64,000 bases of DNA from assembly GCA_029532415.1 (NCBI GenBank), contig JAQOTA010000047.1, positions 1,736,001 through 1,800,000 of the forward strand. The letters are read 5' to 3'. The notes under the pieces were generated by a model. It was not told where the DNA came from and did no database searches. It worked only from the letters and a program-made list of their open reading frames with translations. The translations under genes were made by a program, and so were the position numbers. This DNA comes from Marasmius tenuissimus. Lineage: Eukaryota; Basidiomycota; Agaricomycetes; Agaricales; Marasmiaceae. Positions 33,872 through 45,216 of the stretch are shown here, one piece after another (position 1 is the first letter of the stretch; every line of letters starts with the position of its first letter).

Positions 33872-36060
33872 ATTCACCATAACAGTAGACTTCAGCGCCT
33901 CGTATCATCATCCTTTACACGGTGCTCTTACTCTCAAGCAGGGTATTGAATCCAATGGACACGAATCACCGCTACCCTCTCGACCTCGACCGGAGGAAAC
34001 AGAATCGACATCAAATCTCTACTCCCCGAAGATAAAAAGTTAGGGGAATCACACGAAGCTAGGTCTGGTGCCTACAACCTTGAGGAGTCCGGGAAGGCGA
34101 ATGAACCTTTGCGCTTCAAAGACGAGTCACAGAAAATAAATAGTCCCAGCCCATAGCAGATCTCTTTGCGTGAGCTGAGCAATTTTGCAAGACGACTGCA
34201 TCCTGACCGTCCGCTTGTGTCTCTATCTAAGTCTTGTTGATTGCTTCTCCTTTGGACGCTTGTCCGTATTCAGCTTCATCATTCTGGCGGACTTCAAGGA
34301 GGTGATGTAGTACGGTCTTGTCTTGTCACATTGGTGCCTCGGCAGATGTTCAGAGTCTGTGAAATCCTGTTCGTTTGTCGTTTTAAGTTTATGACTAGCA
34401 TCATCAAGAAAATATTTTTAGATAAGATCGGGAACTGGGAACAAGGGAGCTATCTACCATGCTACGACCATTACGTTAAGAGGTCAACACCCACGTCAAC
34501 CTCGAATGATCATGATGCCTTCCTTGTTTCAACATGTGTTTACGGGAGATCATTCTTGACCTCGGCTTAGTAGGAGATTCTCGGGTGGGCGGGCAGAGGT
34601 CGATTTGAACGGAGGAGCTCAAGACTTTGATCGATATTCCATAGCAAGAGAGTGGCTGGGTCGCTCTGGACTCTGGAGGATATCAATGATGGTTCATACA
34701 TTTTCACTGTAGCTACTATTGTTGTCTACAACTTCAAGTTACTTACTCGAAGGCACATTAAAATGGTATAGAAGACGACGTCAGTGAACTCTCCAAATAT
34801 CACTTACTGAAGCCAGTCAATCTCTCCTTTGCGCACATACCAGAATGTTTCACAAAATACAATCGCTGCACTCCGCTTGGGACATACATCGACGTATGGC
34901 ACGGAAACTCACCTTCACAACGTATGGAAATGCTGAACAACGACAACATTTTGAGCACAGTTCCCAGTGCTCTTTTTACCTTCTGGCTGTTTCTCAGAAT
35001 TACAAACATTTTGATCGTCGATCATTGATGCGTTCAACGGACTCGCCATTTTGGATCCAAATTTCAGCCGTCGTCGTCAGACACAGAAAAAATTCATCAC
35101 CGTAAGTTGGCGCTTGATAGGTTGGGATTGGTATACTGACGCTCATTGAACCTCGTTAAAACGATAGAACTAAGGAACTACTAGCTAGAGGACCTGCGAG
35201 CTCCGCAGTTAAAGAAGCCTAGTCCGTGGGTCGATTCAAGCTGTAAATCATGTCTGTTACTCATACATCCTGAGCGTGACTCATTTTCTAACTGGTTCTG
35301 GGAGCCTCTGATAGAGCTTTAAGCTTCAAGGCTCAAGCACCGATTTTACATTCAATGTTCACGAACTGGGCCAACTTTCTCTTTCTCCCGGAACCCAGTG
35401 ATAGTAGTAAGATATGGGAGACCATAAGGACAGCCTCCCTCGCCCGGAGCATACATCCGTGACTCTGATATAAATGATTTGATAGGAACGAAACCTTACC
35501 CAGCCAATGATCATGGATCAGCAAAATCATCAGCAACTCCGCCAGAGCATATATAAGTCTGTCCGCAGTGTTTACTGTAGGACATTCCTTCACCTTCAGC
35601 AGTCATGGATGCCAACCCACCGACTTTCTCTCAACCTGTTGCCACAACTCTGTGCTGGGAATGGGGGACACAATACTGCACCTCCCAAATAGCTGGCGCC
35701 ATCGTCAAACTATGCGTACGGAATCATTGTTGCGAATATTTTGATGTACTGACCCATTTTGACGTGTGATAGGCTTATTTCCTAGCCTATGGTGAGTGTA
35801 ACTCTATCGGTACCGCTAATCATCGGGCAACTGACTTACCTCTGCGCGTGTATCAGGTATCCATCTTGTTCTCTTCACAGCGTGCATTTTTGTTCTCGCA
35901 AGGCGCCGATATGAACGGATTCATGTTCATCGCTTCCTCGTCACCGCCCTCTTTGTGCTGGCCACTTGTGGTCTCGTGCTTGAAGCATGCAACGCTACCC
36001 TTACTATGTATACGTACCACATATTCGGGGTCATTCCTTGCGATAAACCCGAATCTGCGT
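33872..36060 (+). repeat. Left arm of 2.2-kb inverted repeat
   Basis: Pairs base for base with 37334-39522: every position x matches 73394 minus x, so there is no net indel over 2189 bases. By eye 34015-36060 is identical to its partner wherever I compared them, while 33872-34014 shows about one difference per eight bases. Contains the 5' part of a seven-helix membrane-protein gene at its inner end. The rest holds only short frames, one of which (MASPLNASMIDDQNVCNSEK, near 35049) might be a small gene. Confidence 0.9.
35605..36060 (+). pseudogene. Truncated mirror copy of seven-helix protein gene
   Basis: Matches exons 1-2 and the first part of exon 3 of the minus-strand gene at 37789-36216: exon 1 35605-35715, the 19-base exon 35773-35791, exon 3 from 35857. 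Homology stops at 36060 after the codons for CDKPES, and the sequence jumps to a repeated exon-1 fragment. Membrane segments after the first two are lost, so this copy cannot encode a full protein. Confidence 0.75.
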
Positions 36061-36225
36061 CAACCTGTTGCCACAACTCTGTGCTGGGAATGGGGAACAC
36101 AATACTGTACCTCCCAAATAGCTGGCGCCGTGGTCAAATTATGCGTACGAAATCATTGTTGCGGATATTTTTATATACTGACCCGTTGACGTGGGTCCTG
36201 GGATAGGCTTATTTCTTAGCCTACG
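35631..36225 (+). repeat. Direct repeat of an exon-1 fragment, offset about 430 bp
   Basis: About 165 bases at 35631-35795 (TCAACCTGTTGCCACAACTC...) recur at 36061-36225 with a few substitutions and small indels. The second copy starts exactly where left-arm homology ends and runs into the 3' end of the minus-strand gene; its TTAGCC is the reverse complement of that gene's TAA stop context. Confidence 0.75.
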
Positions 36226-37789
36226 GTTGCCCGGAACGTTTTCTCGTCGTTGATCGCGATACCTAGTGCCGTACGAACGATGATTAACGTCGATGCAATT
36301 CCCTGCGTGTGTCTCGGTCAGGGATGCCGCCGGGGAGAGCGGTGAGTCTGCTTACCATGATGGGAATTAAGCAGGAATGGAGCACTATCGTGGCCTGTGC
36401 GAGACTATGATCTATTACCCAAAAGAAGTAGCCACGCCAGGTGACAAGTAAAAGCGAGGTATATGCAAACAGTGTCATGGGATACAAAATCCCGACTCAA
36501 TCCTGGCAGCGAAAGGTTTTGTATTCAGCGGTGTTCCCCAAGTTTGTGATTGTTGGATCTCACGATGCATGAATTATTGTTCGGTAGAGCCTTGAAATAG
36601 GTCGTTGGTTGAGTGATGATATTTGCCGACTCAAGTAAAGTACACGTCCCGCTGGATGGTAGAAAGGTCACTGGTGAGTTATCCCGTGGAATATCCTGAT
36701 TCCTCCAAGGACTCACCTATGAGTACGGTCAGCAGGAGGTTGCTGAAAAAGGTTCCGCATGAGAAGCAGAGTAAGAGGACTGAATGCACGTCAATCCTCG
36801 TGTCGGAGGCTTCAATGATAAAGAATGATACGCCGCCCGCGGATGTATTGAATCTAAAGAGGTTAAGGTAGCCTATGACTGTACTTTGGTTAGAGGTAGT
36901 GATGGAATGAAATTATTCATTGTAATACCTACCATTTTCGACGAGACAGAGTAGAGCAGGTAGCGACACAATGCGGCGGCGACTTTCCCAGATGATATAA
37001 CACCTCCAAACCTTGAAGAAATCTGGTTCAGAGTCTAGTGCCATAAATTGAGGGAATTACTCACGAGGATCGTGTCAGTGACCACGCTGTCAGAACGCGA
37101 TGTCAATGATAAGGAGATGCAAGTCCTATATATCTGGACTTACTTCAAGGTGACTATCATCGCCTGCATCGCACGATCCAAGTTACTATGGTGGGCAATT
37201 TGAGTAAGATTCCAAAATCAAAGTATTTTCAAAGGAACTCACTTGATATGATAGCGAGGTGATTCTGTTGCTGACTCTATGTCGCTGAGACTAGGCCGTT
37301 GTCCCCATCCCGTTGTTATTTCCACCTTGGAGCCCGCAGATTCGGGTTTATCGCAAGGAATGACCCCGAATATGTGGTACGTATACATAGTAAGGGTAGC
37401 GTTGCATGCTTCAAGCACGAGACCACAAGTGGCCAGCACAAAGAGGGCGGTGACGAGGAAGCGATGAACATGAATCCGTTCATATCGGCGCCTTGCGAGA
37501 ACAAAAATGCACGCTGTGAAGAGAACAAGATGGATACCTGATACACGCGCAGAGGTAAGTCAGTTGCCCGATGATTAGCGGTACCGATAGAGTTACACTC
37601 ACCATAGGCTAGGAAATAAGCCTATCACACGTCAAAATGGGTCAGTACATCAAAATATTCGCAACAATGATTCCGTACGCATAGTTTGACGATGGCGCCA
37701 GCTATTTGGGAGGTGCAGTATTGTGTCCCCCATTCCCAGCACAGAGTTGTGGCAACAGGTTGAGAGAAAGTCGGTGGGTTGGCATCCAT
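36216..37789 (-). CDS. Seven-transmembrane protein of an Agaricomycete multigene family
   Basis: Exons 37789-37679 (MDANPPTFSQPVATTLCWEW...), 37621-37603 (19 bases), 37537-37243, 37185-37144, 37086-37065, 37011-36933, 36872-36717, a segment near 36480-36356 and 36302-36216. Hydrophobic helices follow the family layout: AYFLAYGIHLVLFTACIFVL with a basic RRRYERIH loop, FLVTALFVLATCGLVL, the TDTILVWRCYIIWESRRR signature, LPALLCLVEN, GTFFSNLLLTVLIG, ILYPMTLFAYTSLLLV and GIASTLIIVRTALGIA. These serpentine proteins are abundant in mushroom genomes; ligand and signalling role are unknown to me. Exons 1-3 lie in the right repeat arm and the rest in the unique spacer. The joint between 36717 and about 36480 is unresolved and may contain a one-base frameshift, so the gene may be damaged. 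Confidence 0.68.
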
Positions 37790-39522
37790 GACTGCTGAAG
37801 GTGAAGGAATGTCCTACAGTAAACACTGCGGACAGACTTATATATGCTCTGGCGGAGTTGCTGATGATTTTGCTGATCCATGATCATTGGCTGGGTAAGG
37901 TTTCGTTCCTATCAAATCATTTATATCAGAGTCACGGATGTATGCTCCGGGCGAGGGAGGCTGTCCTTATGGTCTCCCATATCTTACTACTATCACTGGG
38001 TTCCGGGAGAAAGAGAAAGTTGGCCCAGTTCGTGAACATTGAATGTAAAATCGGTGCTTGAGCCTTGAAGCTTAAAGCTCTATCAGAGGCTCCCAGAACC
38101 AGTTAGAAAATGAGTCACGCTCAGGATGTATGAGTAACAGACATGATTTACAGCTTGAATCGACCCACGGACTAGGCTTCTTTAACTGCGGAGCTCGCAG
38201 GTCCTCTAGCTAGTAGTTCCTTAGTTCTATCGTTTTAACGAGGTTCAATGAGCGTCAGTATACCAATCCCAACCTATCAAGCGCCAACTTACGGTGATGA
38301 ATTTTTTCTGTGTCTGACGACGACGGCTGAAATTTGGATCCAAAATGGCGAGTCCGTTGAACGCATCAATGATCGACGATCAAAATGTTTGTAATTCTGA
38401 GAAACAGCCAGAAGGTAAAAAGAGCACTGGGAACTGTGCTCAAAATGTTGTCGTTGTTCAGCATTTCCATACGTTGTGAAGGTGAGTTTCCGTGCCATAC
38501 GTCGATGTATGTCCCAAGCGGAGTGCAGCGATTGTATTTTGTGAAACATTCTGGTATGTGCGCAAAGGAGAGATTGACTGGCTTCAGTAAGTGATATTTG
38601 GAGAGTTCACTGACGTCGTCTTCTATACCATTTTAATGTGCCTTCGAGTAAGTAACTTGAAGTTGTAGACAACAATAGTAGCTACAGTGAAAATGTATGA
38701 ACCATCATTGATATCCTCCAGAGTCCAGAGCGACCCAGCCACTCTCTTGCTATGGAATATCGATCAAAGTCTTGAGCTCCTCCGTTCAAATCGACCTCTG
38801 CCCGCCCACCCGAGAATCTCCTACTAAGCCGAGGTCAAGAATGATCTCCCGTAAACACATGTTGAAACAAGGAAGGCATCATGATCATTCGAGGTTGACG
38901 TGGGTGTTGACCTCTTAACGTAATGGTCGTAGCATGGTAGATAGCTCCCTTGTTCCCAGTTCCCGATCTTATCTAAAAATATTTTCTTGATGATGCTAGT
39001 CATAAACTTAAAACGACAAACGAACAGGATTTCACAGACTCTGAACATCTGCCGAGGCACCAATGTGACAAGACAAGACCGTACTACATCACCTCCTTGA
39101 AGTCCGCCAGAATGATGAAGCTGAATACGGACAAGCGTCCAAAGGAGAAGCAATCAACAAGACTTAGATAGAGACACAAGCGGACGGTCAGGATGCAGTC
39201 GTCTTGCAAAATTGCTCAGCTCACGCAAAGAGATCTGCTATGGGCTGGGACTATTTATTTTCTGTGACTCGTCTTTGAAGCGCAAAGGTTCATTCGCCTT
39301 CCCGGACTCCTCAAGGTTGTAGGCACCAGACCTAGCTTCGTGTGATTCCCCTAACTTTTTATCTTCGGGGAGTAGAGATTTAACGCTGATTGTGTTTCCT
39401 CCTGTCGAGGTCGAGAGGGTAGCGGTGATTTGTGTCCATTTGCTTCAATACTCTGCTTGAGAGTAAGAGCACTGTGTAAGGGATAATGGTACGGGGTGCT
39501 GAAGTCTATTGTTATGGTGAAT
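37334..39522 (-). repeat. Right arm of 2.2-kb inverted repeat
   Basis: Reverse complement of 33872-36060. The 1273-base spacer (36061-37333) is single-copy and carries the 3' exons of the seven-helix gene. The outer 142 bases (39381-39522) differ from the left arm at roughly one base in eight; the inner part looks identical. Confidence 0.9.
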
Positions 39523-39554
39523 ACTATGAGTGTCCAAATGAGAAAATATCATTT

Positions 39555-39568
39555 CCCCCCCCCCCCCC
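39555..39568. repeat. Poly-C run, 14 bases
   Basis: An uninterrupted run of 14 C just outside the right arm. Length is uncertain because homopolymers are error-prone. Confidence 0.7.
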
Positions 39569-40550
39569 AGACTGACTTTCTGTCTCTCCCAACAGGGTTT
39601 CAATCAGTGGCATGGTTAAAAGAACAGCAAGTGAGTACTTGATTGTTTGAATAGCTATACTAGTACGATACGTACAATATCACCAAAGGAAGGAATGGCA
39701 GTAGACAGTGAGCAGTTGTATGTACAGTATAGATGAGATCAGGCTAACAAGCAACAACCACATGAAGGTATCACCATTGACTAATGACTGGATGGTAGGT
39801 AAAGAGCAAGTATTTGTGTGAGATCATTAACCAAGAAATACGTGTCATCCTGAGTTTAACATCTGAGATGTAGCCTTTGTGAGGATTATAGATGATTGTT
39901 GAATCATTTGTAGCGACCAGGGGTGAAGAGGCGCACTTGGATACAGAAGCCATGAAATGAAACATTGCTGATACCTCAATGTCTTCCTGCTCGGTGTTGG
40001 TGTTGTTGTATGTTGGAGAGTTGTGTACATGATTTGGACTGAGGATGTTGGAGCCACCACTCAAGCTGTCTTCCGAGTGGATGCTGATGTAGGTGACTGG
40101 CTCTGTGCAGAAGAGTCATTAACAGATATCTCAGAATCACATAGAAATTGGAATGTTGTACTTGCTTCTTCAGCTTGTGTGATGGCTTGGCAGCTACAAC
40201 CTCAATGTTGGCACTCAACACATCTGATGAAGATGAGCTACTATCTGATTCCAGTCCATTGTTGTCAATGGAACTGTAATCACATTCCACACTGCTTGAG
40301 GAGAAATTTGCAATACTATTGTGTTCCTCCTCAATGACCTGGGTGTGAGACTGTGAGGTAGGAAGGGGTCTTTTGGAATGTTTGCCCCAAGACTGAAGCA
40401 TGTCCTGGCTGATAGTTGAACGGGTCACTAGATAGTAATAGGCATTGGTAAGTTATAAGGGCAATGGTAGTGTAGAATGAGCAACCAACCAAAGTTTAGT
40501 GTGTGATTAATGGCTGAATCATTTGCTTCTGTCTGGAAAAAGTCTACACA
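39569..40550. other. No firm gene; weak minus-strand frame
   Basis: A minus-strand frame at 40428-39976 (MTRSTISQDMLQSWGKHSKR, then a Ser-rich acidic stretch) is open for 150 codons. It has no splice context or domain I recognise and could be a transposon-derived fragment. Confidence 0.3.
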
Positions 40551-41004
40551 TAACATTGAAGGACACAATGGGAAACTTACTGAGTGTGTTTCGCGACTCT
40601 ATCCTGTCTATTACATACCGCAATTGGATATATGCTTACTATCCATGGGAGAGTTCCTTCAAGATGGTTTATCAATTTGTGGAAACGTGAAGAAGTTGGC
40701 CTTCTACTCATCACAGCAACGACAGTTGCTTGTTTCCTACCCTCATATGCCTGGTCAAACCATTTATTGGGTTCACTTGGGGAAAGCATCTGCTGAGGTT
40801 TTATTGGCCAAGTCAGCTGTTTCCAACATTGACTACAATATTGAGTACAGACATTTTGGACATCCATTGGATAAAGCCCTGAATAAAGCTTGGAAACATA
40901 TGCAAGGTTTCCCACTTGACCTTAAGATGCCTACTAAGAGGACACCTCTGTGTCATGATTGTGCTGAAGGCAAGATCCATGAGAAATCATTCCCCAACTC
41001 TACT

Positions 41005-41512
41005 GTCACAAACTGCCACTATTCTTTTGTCCTGTCCACCCTGGTGCCGGCCCTACTTCCCCGGATCTTGCCATTTACCATCACCAGAGACATTCCAATC
41101 AATTCTCCCATTGGCATAGCATTGGCACCTGTCATCCTCATTTACTTATTGAGCCATATCAGTTATTTTGGTCTTTCATCATGGAACAATCATCTTTTGA
41201 TCTCTTTCTCATACCTTACCATCGGTTACAACTATACATGTTTGGTTTGACTTCCCCGCTTTTCTCTCATGGATACTTTTGACAGTTCTCATTATTTCAT
41301 TCATTCCTTGTGATGCATATTCTCATATATACTCATGGTCTCTGTAGGTAGTTTCCCAGCTTGTCCACTTTGTCTCCCCGCCGTATGTAGCACTTGTGCT
41401 GGGTTGAGCTTTTGGCTGCTCAATCTACTCTTTTACTTTTCTATCAACTAGTCTTATCTCTGAGTGAGTTCAGGTGGCTTGAGAGGTTTCTTCACAGAGG
41501 CCATTTGTGACA
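41005..41512. mobile_element. Non-coding DNA-transposon-like insertion in A2
   Basis: A1 is continuous where A2 has this extra 508 bases. Ends are inverted: GTCACAAACTGCC at 41005 and GGCCATTTGTGAC ending 41511 (8-base perfect core GTCACAAA). The host sequence TCTACT is present on both sides (40999-41004 and 41513-41518), a probable target duplication. No transposase is encoded; it would need one in trans. Confidence 0.65.
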
Positions 41513-44494
41513 TCTACTACAAGAGCTTCTAAACTGTTTGAACACATACATTTGGATCTGAAGTTGTACCAGGTAGAATCGTATCACCAGTACAAGTATT
41601 ACATCTCTTTTCTTGATGACTGCACGTCCTATGTTTGGACCTCCAAGCTCAAGACAAAAGATGAGGCAGTACCTGCTTTGAGGGACTTCCTTACTATGGT
41701 CAAGATGCAGTTCAATGCTGTTGTCAAGATCTGGATGTCCAATGAAGGGGGAGAATACAAAGGAGATAAGTTCAATGCAGTACTGAAAGAGTATGGAATT
41801 GAAAGAGATCAAAGCATACCATATACACCACAACAAAACGGTTGTGCTGAACAATTCAACAGGACTATTCATGAGCAGGTGCAAGCTCTTTGCTTTGAAG
41901 CTTGTATGCCTCAGTCCTGGTGGGAATTCTGCCATGTGCATGCTGTCCACCTCTACAATCGCACTCCTGTGCAACGTTTGAACTGGTGAACTCTGTTTGA
42001 AATGCTTAACGGCAAAGCACCTGATGTTTCACATCTCTGAGTATTGGGTTGTGCAGCCTATGTCTTCATTCCCAAGGATCGTAGAGCAAATAAGCTCGCT
42101 CCTGGTGGCAAGTTGATGACCTTTATAGGCTACCAAGAAGGGATGAAAGGCTTCCTGTTCATGTGAAGCAATAATTTGGTATTCAAGGGTAGCACTGCAC
42201 TATTTGATGAGACCTTGTATTCCAAGTGTCCTGATGCCAAACTCATGGCTTCACACCAGTCGATAGTGAACCATTCACGTTGGGTGAAAATCCCAACATT
42301 CCTTTGGAAGATGAAGACTCTGATGACGATTGGGACAATACTCCATTTCCAGATCTCAGATGTTGCTCCAAACCTTCTAAGAGATCAGAACCTCAGGTTG
42401 ATGAACCTGCAGGTGGCCCTATGCCAGAGGAAATGCTACTCCCTGAATCTGGTCCTCTGACGGTCCCAGGCAAACCAGTTGTTCCCCCGCCTGGACCAGC
42501 AGCAGCAGGTCCACAACATGGTATGAGACAGTGGAAGGGTACAACACAACCTGGTTATATATTTGATGAACAGTGGAACCCAAATAAACCCTCAGATATT
42601 GTTTGCAACTTAGACAACAATAAAACTTGGAGAAACATCACTGGAGATAAGGAACCTCTGCATCCAGTTGATTGACCTAGCTCTTTGCGATCTAAGAAAG
42701 GCAAAGGTGGTGAAAAGGGGATTCCTGGTCCACTTCTGCCTCCGCCTGCTCCAGAACCCAGTGGAAGCACTGAGTCGCATGAAGAAGAAAGCGTAGTTGA
42801 AAGACTGACCCAAGAAGGGGGAGTAGGATTTGTGATTTACCTGCTGAACAATGCCATTCCAGTTCACGATTCACTTCCAACATCTGATACTCCTGAATTT
42901 TCTAACATCAGAGAGTGGACACTCCGCAATATTCTAAAGTTGCCTGTTGAGCAACAGAAGGAATGGAAGAACACTTGCCATGAAGAACTTGAGGCACTTT
43001 GTAAGCGCAAGGTCTTCAAACTCTGTGACTTGCCTAAAGGTCGCAAAGCCATCAGAAATAGATGGGTCTTTGACGTTAAGTTTGATAGTCACAAGAAAGC
43101 TAGACTTGTTGCCAAGGGTTTCCCTCAGAAAGAAGGCATTGACTTTGATGAGATCTTCTCACCAGTTGTTCGTTATGAGACTGTTTGTATGATGCTTGCT
43201 CTAACAGCTCTCAAGAACTGGTACATCACTTCTGTTGATGTTAAGAACACCTTCCTTTACGGCGATCTTGTTGAGGAGATTTATATGGAACAACCTGAAG
43301 GCTTCAAAGTAAAGAACCAAGAATGTAAGGTACTACACCTGTGTTGTGCATTATATGGACTGAGGCAAGCTGCCCTTGAATGGTGGCGAACGCTCAGCTC
43401 GTCCATGGAAGTATTGGGCTTCAAACACCTAACTTCTGATGCTGGACTCTTCATCTGCAAAGATCCAAAGAGTGGTGAAGTTGTGTATGCGATCATATAC
43501 GTTGACGATGCACTCTTCATGGGTCCTAACAAAGCTTTTGTTGACAAGAAGAAAGCCGAGTTCATGGCTCAATGGGAATGCCGCGATATGGGCAGTACTA
43601 GCAAGTTTCTCCGCATGAGCATTTGTTGTGAAGGCAATAAGATCATGATTGACCAGAAGGATTACCTGAAAAATGTCCTTGAACGTTTTGGGATGTAAAA
43701 TGTGAAAGGTGCTCCTACACCCTTACCAGCTGGCTATGTGCCAACTCCAAACAATGGTCCAGTCAATCCTGCCATCCGCTCCAAGTTCCAGTCTGTGATT
43801 GGGTTGCTTCTGTACATTATGCTGGGCACACGTCCTGATATTGCCTATGCAGTTACGAAGCTTTCCCAGTTCTCTTCTAATCCAACAAAGGAACACCTCA
43901 ATAGCTCTGTATATCTGCTGCTATCTGGCTGGCACATCAGACTATTCACTCATCTACAATGGTGACTCTGATGGAGGTCTTCTAGCATTCACAGACTCAG
44001 ATTGGGCTGCTGATCCCATCAAACACCATTCAATCATTGGCTACTTCTTCAGGTTAGCAGACAGCATCTTCTCGCGGCAATCACATGCCCAGAAGACTGT
44101 AGCTCTTTCTTCCACTGAGGCTGAGTATATGGCACTGTCGGATTGCAGTCATCAAGCTTCCTGGATAAGATCACTACTCTCTGAACTTGGAATCAACTTG
44201 GGTCCTATTCTATTGTGCAGAGATAATCAAGGCTCAATCTTCATTGCATCTAATCCGGTTCAAGAATGTTGAACCAAACACATTGACATTCAACATCACC
44301 ATATTCGATCGTGTGGTGAAGATGGCAAAGTCAAATTGTTCTTCATTGAAAGAGTCTATAATCCCACAGACATGTTCACAAAGAATCTCAGTCATGAGAA
44401 GTTCTTACAGTTCAGAGATCACCTTGGACTTGAATTCTATTTGTCCACTTGATTTGCTCAGATGCGCTTTTCAGCTGTACTGCACAAGGGGGTG

Positions 44495-44817
44495 TGTTGA
44501 ATCTGTGGACTATTATTAGATCCCAGTATATCTGTAGTCCTGGTTCACTCTTCCTGCCACTGTATTATGCGGGACAATGCTTTTGCTATTGTTCTATTCT
44601 TCATTGTTCCTTATACTCATATGTACAATTTCTATTGTCCTTCTTATATGGTAGTTCCTATTGTCTCTGCATGTATATAAGCTTGTAGTTCTCTACTCGA
44701 ATCTACAGTGTGCTTGAGCTTCTATGTCTTGCCTCTATCTCTCTAAACTCCTCTCTGGTAAGTAGTAGTGTAGCCATGTTGTAGTTCTCTGCACTAGGCA
44801 TCATGCCAGTTCATCAA
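44495..44817 (+). repeat. A2 3' LTR, 323 bp
   Basis: TGTTGAATCTGTGG...TTCATCA, preceded by the purine tract ACAAGGGGGTG, same family as the A1 LTRs. Contains TATATAAG near 44676. Confidence 0.85.
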
Positions 44818-44843
44818 GCCATGATCAGGATAACTTACAATGG

Positions 44844-45206
44844 ATGAACGCAAAGATACTTATGGGGGTAACTTCCTTTGCATCTGTCATGTTATTTGCT
44901 GTCATAGATTTCGCTGTATGGCATAGACGTCTTGGTCACACCAACAAAGACATCTTTAAAAAGTTAGCAGATAACATTAAGGGTTTTCCAAAGGGAAAGT
45001 CTCTCCCTTTGAAGGAAGGGATTTGTTGTGGTTGCACCAAAGGCAAAATGAACAACAAACCCTATCCTGCTTCTGACAAACATGCTATGGAGATTCTGGA
45101 GCTTGTCCCTTGTGATTTGTTAGAATTCCCTACTTTGTCATACCATTGGAAGAAGTTTGCCCTTACCATAATTGACAACAAGTCCTCTCATGGCTGGACA
45201 AATTGA
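44844..45206 (+). pseudogene. Fragment of a third copia family (pre-integrase/integrase start)
   Basis: 120 codons reading FAVWHRRLGHTNKDIFKK... CCGCTKGKM ... LVPCDLLEFP. The H-x5-H plus C-x2-C zinc pattern and following segment are the GAG-pre-integrase and beginning of integrase of a copia element, but the sequence differs clearly from A and B. Both ends are truncated, bounded by the A2 LTR on the left and inverted B-family sequence on the right. Confidence 0.65.
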
Positions 45207-45216
45207 GAGTACACCA

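Larger units (their letters stand above)
40551..44817 (+). mobile_element. Decayed copia copy A2, 5'-truncated
   Basis: Homology to A1 begins abruptly at 40551, at the protease/pre-integrase boundary (A1 residue ~673), and runs through integrase, reverse transcriptase and RNase H to a 3' LTR at 44495-44817. Frameshifts and stops break it (for example near 41987, 42240, 42675, 43696, 43930, 44269). Many arginine codons of A1 are replaced by Cys, His or Gln, as expected from CpG-to-TpG/CpA change. It still has YVDD. The 5' LTR, gag and protease are missing. A 0.5-kb element interrupts it at 41005-41512. Non-functional. Confidence 0.88.

Noticed and set aside
33872..39522. The large inverted repeat as terminal repeats of a giant DNA transposon
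   Set aside because: No transposase in the spacer or arms, no short terminal motif, and no target duplication beyond the arms; the spacer holds the 3' end of a gene that starts in one arm.
39976..40428. Minus-strand 150-codon frame as a transposase gene
   Set aside because: Ser-rich and open, but no transposase motif, terminal repeats or splice context could be found.
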